A stretch of DNA of 64,000 nt from Marinomonas ushuaiensis DSM 15871 (GCF_000521805.1 NZ_JAMB01000001.1:372001-436000); one strand, 5' to 3'; positions 53,903 through 63,680 are shown, counted from the stretch's first letter. The notes: a model not told the origin generated them from the letters alone. A program made the numbers and translations.

Positions 53903-54505
53903 TCAGTGTAAAAGTGTTTTTAAGGTTGAGCTTGATATTGGAATTAGAGCCATTTTTAACTCGAAAGGCTTAAACACTTTATTGATCGTTTCTGGCGTGT
54001 AGTTGCCTTTGTCGTTTTCAATTTCGGACAAGGTTTTACGAGAAACGCCAGTCAATTCTGTATAAGCTTCTTGTCTTAACCCTAGAACATTTACACGTAA
54101 TTCACGTAATGCAATACCTTGGGTAATCTCTTTTAATATCAAACTCTTGATGATTTTATTAATGGCTGTACGCTGTTGTGTTTTTGTCATTGGCGCTAGG
54201 CTTTTTGATGCTCGAGATCGAATCGTTTGAACATTTATTGTCTTTGAGGCGGCTTCTGGTGTGGTATTTGAAACGACTGCTGTACTTACAACAGGAGGTT
54301 CAATCTCCGGTGTTCTGGTTTCTGGCTCTTTGTTTTGTTTTTCTACTGGCGTCGGCAGTGGCGCTATTTTTTTCTGTTTTTGTTCCTTAGATTGTTTTTT
54401 GATATCTAATTTGGCTTTTTTCTTCTTTTTCAAATCGGCTTTCTTCGATTTCGCCTTGTGCTTTTTCATTGGTTGGGCGCTGTCTAATTGATCCTTCATT
54501 TTCAT
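53903..54505 (-). CDS. XRE-type helix-turn-helix protein with lysine-rich N-terminal extension
   Basis: A 200-residue protein of unusual build. Residues about 1-50 are extremely lysine-rich (KKADLKKKKKAKLDIKK), residues 50-85 are proline/glutamate-rich, and the C-terminus (about 115-195) holds an XRE helix-turn-helix: RVNVLGLRQEAYTELTGVSR then KTLSEIENDKGNYTPETI. The HTH resembles transcriptional regulators; the basic tail may bind nucleic acid nonspecifically. ATG 54505 is likely; an in-frame ATG at 54553 adds 16 residues. No target is evident. Confidence 0.7.
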   Translation of the reverse strand: MKMKDQLDSAQPMKKHKAKSKKADLKKKKKAKLDIKKQSKEQKQKKIAPLPTPVEKQNKEPETRTPEIEPPVVSTAVVSNTTPEAASKTINVQTIRSRASKSLAPMTKTQQRTAINKIIKSLILKEITQGIALRELRVNVLGLRQEAYTELTGVSRKTLSEIENDKGNYTPETINKVFKPFELKMALIPISSSTLKTLLH

Positions 54506-54616
54506 TTTATATAGTTTCCAATGGTTCCAAAGGTGTGTACATAAAATGAGCATACATGGCTAATATGACAGATAAGTAACAATAGATAATGAGTTTACTT
54601 TTCAGTAAAAAACAGA

Positions 54617-55438
54617 TTAAAGACCATAAGTTTTAATTGCATTACCTCCAAAAATCGCGTCAGTAGATTGTTGTTTTTTCTCTAGGTACAGCTCAATAAG
54701 GTTGAACCATTTCTCATAAGAGCTGGCGAGTAAGCAGACAGGCCAATCACTCCCCCAAAGAATTCGTTGATCACCAAATACTTCGAAGAGTGTGTCGATA
54801 TAGGGATATAAGTCTTTTGTTTGCCAATCACCTTTGGCTTCCGTTACCAAGCCAGATAATTTACAGCTTACTTGCTGGTGCTCGCGAAAGGTGGATATAT
54901 CAGAGTGCCACTGTGCGAACTCTTGATCTTTTATATTGGGTTTGGCGGCATGGTTTATCACAATGCTTAAGTCTGGGTTTTGTTTGATGACTTGTTTCAG
55001 GTTTTTTAAATGTTTGGGCATAACTAGAGCGTCGAATACAAGGCCAGTTTTACTCATCGTCTGTAACGCTGTTGCGACATTCGGTCTTAGCATCCAGTCT
55101 ATATCTTCGATGTCCTGAATCATGGGGCGTAGGCCAACAAGTTTTGGGTGTGTCGCCAATTTTATGATACGTTTTGAAGCCTCTAAATTATTAAAATCCA
55201 CCCAGCCGACGACGCCTTTAATGCTGTCATTTTGTTCGCTCAGTTGTAGTAAGAAATCTGTTTCTGCATCGGTTGGTGCCGCCTGTACTAGCACTGTGCC
55301 ATCGATTTTATGTTGTTTCAGTAAAGGCGCTAAATCGCTTGGTTCAAAGTTTTTGTACAGCTTTGTTAATTCTGGAGTGAGCCAGCCGTAGTCGTCCCGT
55401 TCTAGTCGCCAGAAATGTTGATGAGCATCAATTCGCAT
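54617..55438 (-). CDS. amidohydrolase, L-fucono-lactonase type (COG3618)
   Basis: A 273-residue metal-dependent hydrolase. It opens with MRIDAHQHFWRLERDDYGWL (the HxH metal pair), has VLVQAAPTDAETDFLL and GLRPMIQD, histidine in IVINHAAKPN and the closing ILWGSDWPVC with the catalytic aspartate. The group hydrolyses sugar lactones. ATG 55438 overlaps the fucU stop by 11 bases and has an AAGGCG site; the open frame extends 36 codons further without support. Context indicates L-fuconolactone as substrate. Confidence 0.85.
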   Translation of the reverse strand: MRIDAHQHFWRLERDDYGWLTPELTKLYKNFEPSDLAPLLKQHKIDGTVLVQAAPTDAETDFLLQLSEQNDSIKGVVGWVDFNNLEASKRIIKLATHPKLVGLRPMIQDIEDIDWMLRPNVATALQTMSKTGLVFDALVMPKHLKNLKQVIKQNPDLSIVINHAAKPNIKDQEFAQWHSDISTFREHQQVSCKLSGLVTEAKGDWQTKDLYPYIDTLFEVFGDQRILWGSDWPVCLLASSYEKWFNLIELYLEKKQQSTDAIFGGNAIKTYGL

Positions 55439-55865
55439 GATTAATGACGCCTTTTTTGATGATGATATTGGCATAAGGGCGAATGTCTGACGTTTGAATA
55501 ATAACAAAGGCTTTTTTCGCACGTTCATAAAATTCAAAACGTTCAAGTCCTACAGGAGAAGAACGAAATGCTGTTTCTTCCTTAATTATTTGAGCAAAAT
55601 GTTGAACGGTGGGAGGCGTTATGTCTGGTTGATCAACAACTTCCATTGTAATAAAAGGGTTGTCCACAAAAGTGTCAATCGGCAGTAAGGTTAATATGGC
55701 AGCGAGAGCTTCAGAGCTGTTTACGCCGCTTAATCGAATGCATTCTTGTCCATGACTCGTCGCAGGGAAGTTTGCATCTGTGATGAGTAGCTCATCACCG
55801 TGCCCCATTGCTCTCATGGCATAAAGTAGTTCTGGAGTGATCAGGCTGGGTATGTTGTAAAGCAT
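55428..55865 (-). CDS. fucU: L-fucose mutarotase family protein FucU (RbsD/FucU)
   Basis: A 145-residue mutarotase. Family motifs are SLITPELLYAMRAMGHGDELLITDANFPA (catalytic histidine in MGHGD, residue about 22) and FVIIQTSDIRPYANIIIKKG at the end. It interconverts alpha and beta anomers of fucose, which feeds the dehydrogenase. ATG 55865 has an AAGGAT ribosome site. It follows gntR by 51 bases, and its stop overlaps the lactonase start. Confidence 0.92.
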   Translation of the reverse strand: MLYNIPSLITPELLYAMRAMGHGDELLITDANFPATSHGQECIRLSGVNSSEALAAILTLLPIDTFVDNPFITMEVVDQPDITPPTVQHFAQIIKEETAFRSSPVGLERFEFYERAKKAFVIIQTSDIRPYANIIIKKGVINHAN

Positions 55866-55916
55866 TTTATATCCTTCTTATTTTTATTGGCTATGGATGT
55901 GTTTTTCGATTCTTTC

Positions 55917-56609
55917 TTAGGGTTTGAAATACTCTGCGTGAGATTCCTCTAAAGGTAGAATGCGCGGAATCAACTGGCCAATGTGAGATTTCATTGCTTC
56001 TCGTGCGGCATCGACATCTTGGTTTTTAATCGCCGCTAAAATGGCTCTGTGTTCTTTGACGGTTTCTTTCGGTCGTCCTTCGTCTGGTAATACCAGCATA
56101 CGAGCTCTTGTTAAGTGCAAAGAAACACTTTCTAGCACCTGAGGCACACCATTGAATCCAGTGAAGTTCATTAGCATGGTATGAAATTCTTCATCGGCTT
56201 CATAAAAACCTACGAAGTCTTTATCTTCAATTAATAATTCCTGCATACGAATGTTTCGAGTCAAAGCTGCCAACTGTTTTGGTGTTCGCTCTAGCGTCAC
56301 TTTTTCTACTGCTGCAATTTCTAAAGCTTGTCTTAAGAAGCTCGCTTCACGGATTTCGTCCATTGAAAAGCAAGAGACCTTGGTGGCGGATTGAGGAATA
56401 ATATCCACTAACCCTTCCGTAGAAAGACGAGCTAAAGCTTCTGCCACTGGTGATCTCGATACACCAAGTTGTTCACAAATGGCGCCTTTTCGAATCACTG
56501 TGCCGGGTGGGAATTGCATCGACAATATAGCTTCTCGTAATGACTGATAAACGCGTTGAGACAGTGAGCCGCTCAAGTTCTCAACTTTATTAAGCGATGA
56601 CGCTGCCAT
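55917..56609 (-). CDS. GntR family (FCD) regulator of the fucose-type locus
   Basis: A 230-residue regulator. Winged helix at about 12-80 (FPPGTVIRKGAICEQLGVSRSPVAEALARL) and FCD effector domain at about 90-220. It is the first gene of the leftward gntR-fucU-lactonase operon and is divergent from the dehydratase operon. A 14-base palindrome in the 107-base gap is its likely operator. ATG 56609 follows GGGAAG. Confidence 0.9.
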   Translation of the reverse strand: MAASSLNKVENLSGSLSQRVYQSLREAILSMQFPPGTVIRKGAICEQLGVSRSPVAEALARLSTEGLVDIIPQSATKVSCFSMDEIREASFLRQALEIAAVEKVTLERTPKQLAALTRNIRMQELLIEDKDFVGFYEADEEFHTMLMNFTGFNGVPQVLESVSLHLTRARMLVLPDEGRPKETVKEHRAILAAIKNQDVDAAREAMKSHIGQLIPRILPLEESHAEYFKP

Positions 56610-56625
56610 AATTTCTTCCCTTTAT

Positions 56626-56639
56626 ACTAACATGTTAGT
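56626..56639. promoter_or_regulatory. candidate GntR operator of the fucose-type locus
   Basis: ACTAACATGTTAGT, a perfect palindrome in the divergent gap, 17 bases upstream of gntR and about 80 before the dehydratase start. Confidence 0.6.
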
Positions 56640-56716
56640 TGACGACTGATTATGTTGGTGCTAGTTTAAATATACAACAACAATAATTAAATGTGAATTT
56701 AGAACAGGGGCTTCCC

Positions 56717-58261
56717 ATGATATTTGGGTCCAAACAAATTATTCGTTTGCATAATAACGATAATGTCGTCATCGCTTTAAGTGATCTTGCTGAAGGTAGT
56801 AAGCTTAATGAATTCGATGTAACGTTAAAAACGTATGTTCCTCGAGGCCATAAAGTTGCTATTGAGCAATTGGCAAAAGGGGATAATATTATTCGATATG
56901 GTCAGATTATTGGCCAAGCCACTCAAGATATTTCTCCCGGTGAACATGTACATGTACAAAACATGGGCATGGGCGAGCATCTTCAAGATTATGCCTTTTC
57001 AAAACAAAGTGAACAGCTTCCCGCTATTATTTTGCCTCGGACCTTTAATGGTTACCACCGCTCTAACGGCAAAGTAGGTACTCGTAACTACCTAGGTATT
57101 TTAACTTCTGTCAATTGCGCAGGCTCTGTTGCTCGGTTTATTGAAGAAGCGGCTAATAAAGTCGACTTTCTGAAAAACTATCCAAACATTGATGGCATTG
57201 TACCGATTGTCCACAGCACAGGTTGTGGTATGTCTGGACAAGGCGAAGGTTATCAAACCTTACACCGCACACTTTCCGGTTATGCTAAAAACCCCAATTT
57301 TGGTGGGATATTGCTGATTGGATTGGGTTGTGAGGTCATGCAGGTGTCTGGTTTGGTAGGTGATCAAGCATCTGAATCAAATTCAAAAGAAGACGCCAGT
57401 GTTCGCTTTCGTTATATGACGATTCAAACAGAGGGTGGCACACGAAAAACCATCGATAAAGGTTTGGAAGAACTTCATTTACTTGCTGTAGAAGCCAATA
57501 AAGCAAAAAGAGCACCCGCGCCAGTGTCAGAGATTATGGTCGGAATGCAATGCGGCGGCTCCGATGGCTACTCTGGTATTACCGCTAATCCCGCTCTAGG
57601 TTATGCATCAGACTTATTAGTTCGACATGGTGGCACAACGATTCTGTCTGAAACTTCTGAAGTATATGGCGCTGAGCATTTATTAACACGTCGCGCGGTA
57701 TCCGAAGAAGTCGGTCAAAAGCTGATTAAACGCATTCATTGGTGGGAAGATTACTGCGCCCGCAACGGTGGAGAGATGGATAACAACCCAAGCCCCGGTA
57801 ATAAAAATGGTGGTTTGACTACAATCCTTGAAAAGTCATTGGGTGCTGTGGCGAAAGGTGGCAGTGCGCCACTTACCGATGTTTATTTATTTGGCGAGAC
57901 TATTGATAAAAAAGGCTTCGTTTTTATGGATAGTCCAGGCTTTGACCCTTGTTCCGTTACTGGGCAAGTGGCATCAGGCGCCAATATGATTATTTTTACC
58001 ACAGGACGAGGTTCTGTTTCAGGTTATAAACCGACTCCTTGTATTAAGTTGGCGACCAATACTGAGATGTATAGCCGCCTTCAAGAAGATATGGATTTGA
58101 ACTGTGGCGACATAGTCACCGGCGGTATTTCTATAGAAGAAAAAGGTTCCGAGTTGTTTGAATTGATTATTCGAATAGCGTCGGGCGAAGAAACAAAAAG
58201 CGAAGCGCTTGGGTTTGGTGGGGCAGAGTTTGTGCCTTGGCAAATTGGCGCAGTGATGTAG
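56717..58261 (+). CDS. UxaA family (altronate dehydratase-like) dehydratase, probably acting on fuconate
   Basis: A 514-residue single-chain UxaA-family enzyme: an N-terminal SAF domain (about 5-85) and a large C-terminal catalytic domain. Motifs are GTRNYLGILTSVNCAG, VHSTGCGMSGQG, GGILLIGLGCEVMQ and GMQCGGSDGYSGITANPALG, with iron-coordinating cysteines expected among these. The family dehydrates sugar acids to 2-keto-3-deoxy acids. ATG 56717 has GGGG 7 bases upstream; an in-frame GTG at 56693 is weaker. In this locus it occupies the position of fuconate dehydratase. Confidence 0.85.
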   Translation: MIFGSKQIIRLHNNDNVVIALSDLAEGSKLNEFDVTLKTYVPRGHKVAIEQLAKGDNIIRYGQIIGQATQDISPGEHVHVQNMGMGEHLQDYAFSKQSEQLPAIILPRTFNGYHRSNGKVGTRNYLGILTSVNCAGSVARFIEEAANKVDFLKNYPNIDGIVPIVHSTGCGMSGQGEGYQTLHRTLSGYAKNPNFGGILLIGLGCEVMQVSGLVGDQASESNSKEDASVRFRYMTIQTEGGTRKTIDKGLEELHLLAVEANKAKRAPAPVSEIMVGMQCGGSDGYSGITANPALGYASDLLVRHGGTTILSETSEVYGAEHLLTRRAVSEEVGQKLIKRIHWWEDYCARNGGEMDNNPSPGNKNGGLTTILEKSLGAVAKGGSAPLTDVYLFGETIDKKGFVFMDSPGFDPCSVTGQVASGANMIIFTTGRGSVSGYKPTPCIKLATNTEMYSRLQEDMDLNCGDIVTGGISIEEKGSELFELIIRIASGEETKSEALGFGGAEFVPWQIGAVM

Positions 58262-58349
58262 TTGAGATTGTGTAATCAAAATTAGCTAATTCAAATTAGA
58301 TAGCTGCAGTTGTGCAGTTATTATTCTAACGTGAAATGGAGAAACGATT

Positions 58350-59099
58350 GTGAGACTTAAAGGCAAAACAATATTAATAACAGCCGCTGGTCAAGGAATT
58401 GGTAGAGCAAGTGCTGAAGCCTGTTTAAAAGAAGGGGCGAATGTTATCGCCACAGACATTAATCAAGAAGCTCTGCAAAAATTTAAGTCAGACTGTCCAG
58501 AGGTTCAAACGTACGTATTAGATGTGATGGACAGTAACGCGATAAAAGCGTTTGCTAAGACTATTCCTAATCTTGATGGTTTATTCAATTGTGCTGGTTT
58601 TGTTCATAACGGCACTGTATTGGATATCTCAGATGAAGATTGGGATTTCAGTATGAATTTAAATGTTACTTCTATGATGCGAATGTGTCGTACTTTTTTA
58701 CCCGGCATGTTGGAACAAGCAAAAATCACAGGGTCTTCTTCCATTGTTAACATGGCATCGATGGCATCTTCTATTAAAGGCTTTCCTATGCGTACTGCAT
58801 ACGGCGCAACTAAAGCTGCGGTTATTGGGTTAACAAAAGGTATTGCGGCTGATTTTGTGAAAAAAGGCATTCGTTGTAATTCGGTTAATCCTGGCACGGT
58901 GAATACGCCTTCTTTACAAGGCCGAATTTCTTCTGCGCCAGATCCAGTTCAAGCAGAAAAAGATTTTATAGCTCGTCAGCCAATGGGCCGTCTTGCAGAA
59001 GTTAGTGATATTGCTCCGATGGTTGTATTCTTATTATCTGATGAGAGTCAATGTGTCACAGGGCAATCTTTATCTGTTGATGGCGGTGTGACGATTTAA
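58350..59099 (+). CDS. SDR family oxidoreductase, probable 2-keto-3-deoxy-L-fuconate dehydrogenase
   Basis: A 249-residue short-chain dehydrogenase. The cofactor loop is TAAGQGIGRAS, the NAG-equivalent is NCAG, the catalytic serine is in NMASMASS and the YxxxK motif is YGATKAA. The aspartate in IATDIN indicates NAD preference. GTG 58350 has a GGAG site. Context suggests oxidation of 2-keto-3-deoxy-L-fuconate to the 2,4-diketo acid. It resembles the BDH2/KDF-dehydrogenase group. Confidence 0.87.
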   Translation: MRLKGKTILITAAGQGIGRASAEACLKEGANVIATDINQEALQKFKSDCPEVQTYVLDVMDSNAIKAFAKTIPNLDGLFNCAGFVHNGTVLDISDEDWDFSMNLNVTSMMRMCRTFLPGMLEQAKITGSSSIVNMASMASSIKGFPMRTAYGATKAAVIGLTKGIAADFVKKGIRCNSVNPGTVNTPSLQGRISSAPDPVQAEKDFIARQPMGRLAEVSDIAPMVVFLLSDESQCVTGQSLSVDGGVTI

Positions 59100-59147
59100 T
59101 AACGTCTAAATAGACGGTTTGAATCAACTCACCATATTGGAGTGAAG

Positions 59148-60641
59148 ATGATGTCTCTATTGGTTGAAATGCAAGGAATTGAAAAACGATTCCCCGGTGT
59201 ATATTGCCTTAAAGGTGTAGGTTTTGAGCTGCGCTCAGGTGAGGTGCATGCCTTGATGGGGGAAAACGGCGCAGGTAAATCGACGTTAATGAAGATACTG
59301 TCTGGTGTTTATCAGCGCGATGATGGCACGGTTAAAATTGATGGGTCATTAGTTGAGTTCAATGGCCCTAAAGATGCACAGGATGCTGGTGTTGGCATTA
59401 TCCACCAAGAACTCAGTCTAATGAACGATTTAACGGTCGCTCAGAATGTGTTTATTGGTCGTGAGCCTCGCTCTTTTCTTGGCATCATTAATGAGAAAAA
59501 ACTGAACTTACAGGCGCAAGAAATTTTTCAAAAAATGAATTTTGATCTTGATCCAACGACTGAAGTAAGCCAGCTAACAGTCGCAAAGCAACAAATGATC
59601 GAGATTGCCAAAGCCTTGTCCTATAAATCGCGCATTCTAATTATGGATGAGCCTACAGCAGCGTTAAATGATGCAGAAATAGCGGAGCTGTTTACCATCA
59701 TTGAGTCTTTGAAATCAGAAGGCGTCGGTATTATTTACATCAGCCATAAAATGGATGAGATCAAAAAAATTGCGGATCGTGTAACAGTGATGCGCGATGG
59801 CGAATACATAGATACGGTTGAGGCCAAAGACACACCATTGTCTAAAATTATTTCGATGATGGTTGGGCGTGAAGTCAAAGATGAAAATGTTGATATTCCT
59901 GATCTGTCTAGTAGCCCTGAATTACTAAGAGTGAAAGGCTTAAGTCGCGGCAAAGAGATTCAAGATGTCAGCTTCTCTTTAAAAAAAGGAGAAATACTCG
60001 GTTTTGCGGGTCTGATGGGGGCCGGTCGAACAGAAGTGGCACGAGCAATCTTTGGGGCTGACCCTTTTGATTCCGGTGAAATCTGGGTCAATGGAAAATA
60101 TTGTGCAATCTCAACGCCAAGTGATGCGGTTGCCGCGGGTATTGGGTATTTATCAGAAGATCGAAAGCATTTTGGTTTGGCGTTAGGTATGGATGTACGG
60201 GCAAATATATCCATGGCAACACTAGGTCGATTCACTAATTCTTGTGGTGTGCTAAAAGAAGCTGATATGGAGCAAATCGCGAATGACTATATTGAACAAT
60301 TAGCCATTCGAACACCGTCAGATACTCAAGAAGTGGGCTTCCTTTCTGGTGGTAATCAGCAAAAAGTCGTCATCGCAAAGTGGCTATTAAGAGACTGCGA
60401 TATTCTCATTTTCGATGAACCTACTCGTGGTATCGATGTTGGCGCAAAAGCAGAAATTTATAAGTTGCTTGAGGCGCTAGCAAAACAAGGTAAAGCCATC
60501 ATTGTGATTTCTTCAGAACTACCTGAAGTGATGCGTTTAAGTCATAGGATCGCAGTAATGTGCCAGGGGAAATTGACTGGAATATTACCTGGTGGAAAAG
60601 CAACAACACAAGAACAAATCATGGCATTAGCCACACAGTAA
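59148..60641 (+). CDS. sugar ABC transporter ATP-binding protein (RbsA type, two domains)
   Basis: A 497-residue tandem ABC ATPase of the CUT2 sugar class. The first half has GENGAGKST and [11 protein letters not shown], with a degenerate signature QLTVAKQQ. The second half has the signature [16 protein letters not shown] and [12 protein letters not shown] but a divergent Walker A (GLMGAGRTE). This asymmetry is normal for RbsA-type proteins. ATG 59148 has GGAG 5 bases upstream; a GTG two codons earlier is less likely. It energises uptake of the 6-deoxysugar. Confidence 0.93.
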   Translation: MMSLLVEMQGIEKRFPGVYCLKGVGFELRSGEVHALMGENGAGKSTLMKILSGVYQRDDGTVKIDGSLVEFNGPKDAQDAGVGIIHQELSLMNDLTVAQNVFIGREPRSFLGIINEKKLNLQAQEIFQKMNFDLDPTTEVSQLTVAKQQMIEIAKALSYKSRILIMDEPTAALNDAEIAELFTIIESLKSEGVGIIYISHKMDEIKKIADRVTVMRDGEYIDTVEAKDTPLSKIISMMVGREVKDENVDIPDLSSSPELLRVKGLSRGKEIQDVSFSLKKGEILGFAGLMGAGRTEVARAIFGADPFDSGEIWVNGKYCAISTPSDAVAAGIGYLSEDRKHFGLALGMDVRANISMATLGRFTNSCGVLKEADMEQIANDYIEQLAIRTPSDTQEVGFLSGGNQQKVVIAKWLLRDCDILIFDEPTRGIDVGAKAEIYKLLEALAKQGKAIIVISSELPEVMRLSHRIAVMCQGKLTGILPGGKATTQEQIMALATQ

Positions 60642-60665
60642 ACGGCTCGCAGGAGAAAAAAAATA

Positions 60666-61673
60666 ATGACAACCGAAAGCCAAACAACATCACCAAGCCT
60701 GATTAGTAAATTGATCAAAATGACAGCGCATCAGCGAGTACTCGCTTTTGCTAGTTTAGTCATATTGTTGGTATTCTTTTCAGTTACTTCACCTAACTTT
60801 ATGCAAATGTCGAATATGTTGGCTATTTTGCAGGCGACTTCTGTTAATGGTGTATTAGCCGTTGCCGCTACGTTAGTCATTATTACTGGAGGTATCGATT
60901 TATCTGTTGGTACCTTGATGACGTTTACTGCTGTCGTCGCAGGAATATTATTAACGAATCTGAACTTACCACTGCCTGTTGGCGTGTTAGGTGCTATTTT
61001 AGCAGGCGCTTTTTGTGGGTTTTGTTCGGGGTCTTTTGTTGCCAAAATGAAGATTCCACCTTTCATTGCAACGCTCGGTATGATGCTTATTTTGAAAGGT
61101 TTGTCTCTAGTGCTAAGTGGCGCTCGTCCAATCTATTTCAATAATACAGAAGGCTACGACGCTATCTCTCGCGGTTCTCTAATCGGTGAAGTATTACCTT
61201 TCTTACCCATTCCTAACGGTGTATTGATTCTGTTTGTTGTGGCAGGTGTTGCCAGTTATGTTCTGAGTAAAACAGTCTTAGGACGTTACTGCTTTGGTAT
61301 TGGTTCTAATGAGGAAGCAGTGCGTCTATCTGGTGTGAATACAGATCGCTGGAAAATTGCTATCTATGCTGTTGCTGGTGGTATTTGTGGTATCGCAGGT
61401 ATTTTGATTTCTTCTCGATTAAACTCTGCTCAACCAGCATTAGGTTTAGGGTATGAACTAGAAGCCATAGCCGCTGTTGTTATTGGTGGAACCTCATTAT
61501 CTGGCGGTAGAGGATCTATTATCGGTACGTTAATCGGTGCTTTGATTGTGGCCGTGTTAACGAATGGATTACGAGTGTTATCTGTTGCGCAAGAATGGCA
61601 AACAGTGATTACCGGTATCATCATTATTCTTGCTGTATATGCGGATATGATGCGTCGCCAAAAATCAAAATAA
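60666..61673 (+). CDS. sugar ABC transporter permease (RbsC type)
   Basis: A 335-residue permease with about ten helices. BPD_transp_2 motifs include ITGGIDLSVGTLMTFTAV, PPFIATLGMMLILKGLSLVLSG and GYELEAIAAVVIGGTSLSGGRGS. It starts 24 bases after the ATPase gene with an AGGAGA ribosome site. It forms the channel of the CUT2 importer. Confidence 0.94.
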   Translation: MTTESQTTSPSLISKLIKMTAHQRVLAFASLVILLVFFSVTSPNFMQMSNMLAILQATSVNGVLAVAATLVIITGGIDLSVGTLMTFTAVVAGILLTNLNLPLPVGVLGAILAGAFCGFCSGSFVAKMKIPPFIATLGMMLILKGLSLVLSGARPIYFNNTEGYDAISRGSLIGEVLPFLPIPNGVLILFVVAGVASYVLSKTVLGRYCFGIGSNEEAVRLSGVNTDRWKIAIYAVAGGICGIAGILISSRLNSAQPALGLGYELEAIAAVVIGGTSLSGGRGSIIGTLIGALIVAVLTNGLRVLSVAQEWQTVITGIIIILAVYADMMRRQKSK

Positions 61674-61771
61674 TGAAAAATAACAGTAAAAATGTTCAGT
61701 GTTAATCGGTGGCTTATTGTCACCATAACAAAAGTAAACTTTTAAAATAACAATAAAATGGAGTAACCAAT

Positions 61772-62719
61772 ATGTTGTCACGTCGTACGTTAATAGGTCT
61801 TATCAGTGCTGTATCCATTATCGCAACATCATCTGTTGTGAAAGCGGATGATCAATTATATATCCCATTAGTTTCAAAAGGTTTTCAACATCAATTTTGG
61901 CAGGCTGTTAAGCAAGGTGCAGATCAAGCTGCAGAAGAATTTGATGTTCGAGTCACATTTGAAGGGCCAGATACAGAAGCTCAAGTGGATCGCCAGATTG
62001 ATATGCTGGCAGCTGCATTAGCGAATAAACCTGCTGCTATTGGTTTTGCTGCACTAGATAGTCAAGCGGCTATTCCGTTATTACGTAAAGCTCAGAAAGC
62101 GGGGATTCCTGTTGTCGCTTTTGATAGTGGTGTTGCTAGTGATATTCCACTCACAACAGCAACCACTGATAACGTGGCTGCGTCTGCTTTAGCTGCGGAT
62201 AAAATGGCTGGGCTTATTGGTAATAAAGGCCAAGTTGCTGTCATTGCTCACAGTCAAACAGGAACAACTGGGATAGACCGTCGTGACGGTTTTCTTAATC
62301 GTATGAAAGCAGCATATCCAAATATAGAAGTTGTGACCGTTCAATATGGTGATGGTGATCAACTGAAATCTACCGAGGTGGCTCGTGCAGTATTAACTTC
62401 ATACCCTAACTTAGTTGGTATGTTTGGTACCAATGAAGGTTCGGCGGTTGGTGTGGTTAATGCGGTACGTGAATCAAACGTTAAGAACTTAGTGGTTATT
62501 GGCTTTGATTCAGGACAAGCACAAATGGATGCTATTCGTAGCGGTTTGATGGCAGGAGCCATTACTCAGAACCCTGTTGGGATCGGTTATGAAACAGTTA
62601 AAGCCGCAGTAATGGCTCTTAAAGGTCAGTCATTGCCAAAAGTAATCGACACTGGTTTTTACTACTACACAGCTAAAAATATAGATGATCCAAAAATAGC
62701 CGCCGTTCTTTATAAATAA
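61772..62719 (+). CDS. sugar ABC transporter substrate-binding protein (RbsB type)
   Basis: A 315-residue periplasmic protein with a signal peptide (1-25, ending VVKADD). RbsB-fold motifs are YIPLVSKGFQHQFWQAVKQG, VVAFDSGVASDIPLTTATTDN, GRRDG-like GIDRRDGFLN and MFGTNEGSAVGVVNAV. It captures the 6-deoxysugar. A terminator follows, so its transcript level can exceed that of the downstream genes. Confidence 0.93.
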   Translation: MLSRRTLIGLISAVSIIATSSVVKADDQLYIPLVSKGFQHQFWQAVKQGADQAAEEFDVRVTFEGPDTEAQVDRQIDMLAAALANKPAAIGFAALDSQAAIPLLRKAQKAGIPVVAFDSGVASDIPLTTATTDNVAASALAADKMAGLIGNKGQVAVIAHSQTGTTGIDRRDGFLNRMKAAYPNIEVVTVQYGDGDQLKSTEVARAVLTSYPNLVGMFGTNEGSAVGVVNAVRESNVKNLVVIGFDSGQAQMDAIRSGLMAGAITQNPVGIGYETVKAAVMALKGQSLPKVIDTGFYYYTAKNIDDPKIAAVLYK

Positions 62720-62727
62720 CATTTTCA

Positions 62728-62765
62728 TGCCATAGCGGTTCGACCCTGCTATGGCATTTTTTTAT
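62728..62765 (+). terminator. intercistronic terminator after the sugar-binding protein
   Basis: ATGCCATAGC / GCTATGGCAT stem, 11-base loop, followed by seven T. It lies between the binding-protein gene and the FAH-family gene. Confidence 0.9.
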
Positions 62766-62780
62766 TGCTAGGAGTGAATA

Positions 62781-63635
62781 ATGAAATTAGTACGGTTTGG
62801 GACAGCAGGGCAAGAACAACCAGGTGTGATTGATGACCAAGGTCAAGTTCGAGATTTATCATCTGTCATTCCTGATCTTTCAGGTGAACACTTAAGTGCA
62901 AAAACGATGGCAGAATTACGTTCGTTGGATATAGACAGTTTGCCGGTAGTAGATGGTATTCCACAAGAAACGTTACGTTTGGGAGCTTGCGTTACAAAAG
63001 TTGGTAAGTTTATCTGTATTGGCTTGAACTATGCTGATCACGCAGCAGAGTCTGGCATGCCTGTACCTGCAGAGCCTGTTATTTTCGGTAAATGGACCTC
63101 AGCAATTGTTGGTCCAAATGATGACGTCAAAATTCCAAAAGGCTCAGAAAAAACAGATTGGGAAGTAGAGTTAGGCGTTGTTATTGGTGAAGGTGGCAGT
63201 GACATCTCTGAAGCGGATGCAATGAAACACGTTGCTGGATTCTGTGTCATTAATGATGTCTCAGAGCGTGCTTTTCAATTAGAAGGCACCGGCACATGGG
63301 ACAAAGGTAAGGGTTGCGATACGTTTGGTCCAACAGGCCCTTGGTTAGTCACGCCTGATGAAGTCGGCGATTTTAATGACCTTGGCATTTGGTTAGAAGT
63401 GGATGGCAAGCGTTACCAAAATGGTTCTACATCCACTATGGTTTTTAAAGTCCCACATTTAATCGCTTACTGTAGCCGTTTTATGAGCCTGCAACCGGGT
63501 GACATTATATCAACGGGTACTCCTCCTGGAGTTGGTCTAGGTTTCAACCCTCCTATTTATTTGAAAGGTGGTGAGGAAATGAAACTAGGTATCGATAAGT
63601 TAGGTGTGCAATGTCAAAAAGTCGTTAAGGCTTAA
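62781..63635 (+). CDS. fumarylacetoacetate hydrolase family protein, probable 2,4-diketo-3-deoxy-L-fuconate hydrolase
   Basis: A 284-residue FAH-family enzyme. The divalent-metal and substrate motifs are GLNYADHAAESG, DWEVELGVVIGEG (metal acidic residues), FCVINDVSERAFQ, KGCDTFGPTGPWLVTPDE and STGTPPGVGLG. Family members in fucose and rhamnose pathways cleave the 2,4-diketo-3-deoxy acid to pyruvate and L-lactate. ATG 62781 has AGGAG 7 bases upstream. Confidence 0.9.
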   Translation: MKLVRFGTAGQEQPGVIDDQGQVRDLSSVIPDLSGEHLSAKTMAELRSLDIDSLPVVDGIPQETLRLGACVTKVGKFICIGLNYADHAAESGMPVPAEPVIFGKWTSAIVGPNDDVKIPKGSEKTDWEVELGVVIGEGGSDISEADAMKHVAGFCVINDVSERAFQLEGTGTWDKGKGCDTFGPTGPWLVTPDEVGDFNDLGIWLEVDGKRYQNGSTSTMVFKVPHLIAYCSRFMSLQPGDIISTGTPPGVGLGFNPPIYLKGGEEMKLGIDKLGVQCQKVVKA

Positions 63636-63680
63636 TTGAATAAAAGCCATATTGGTATCTGTATTTAGATGTGACTAACC

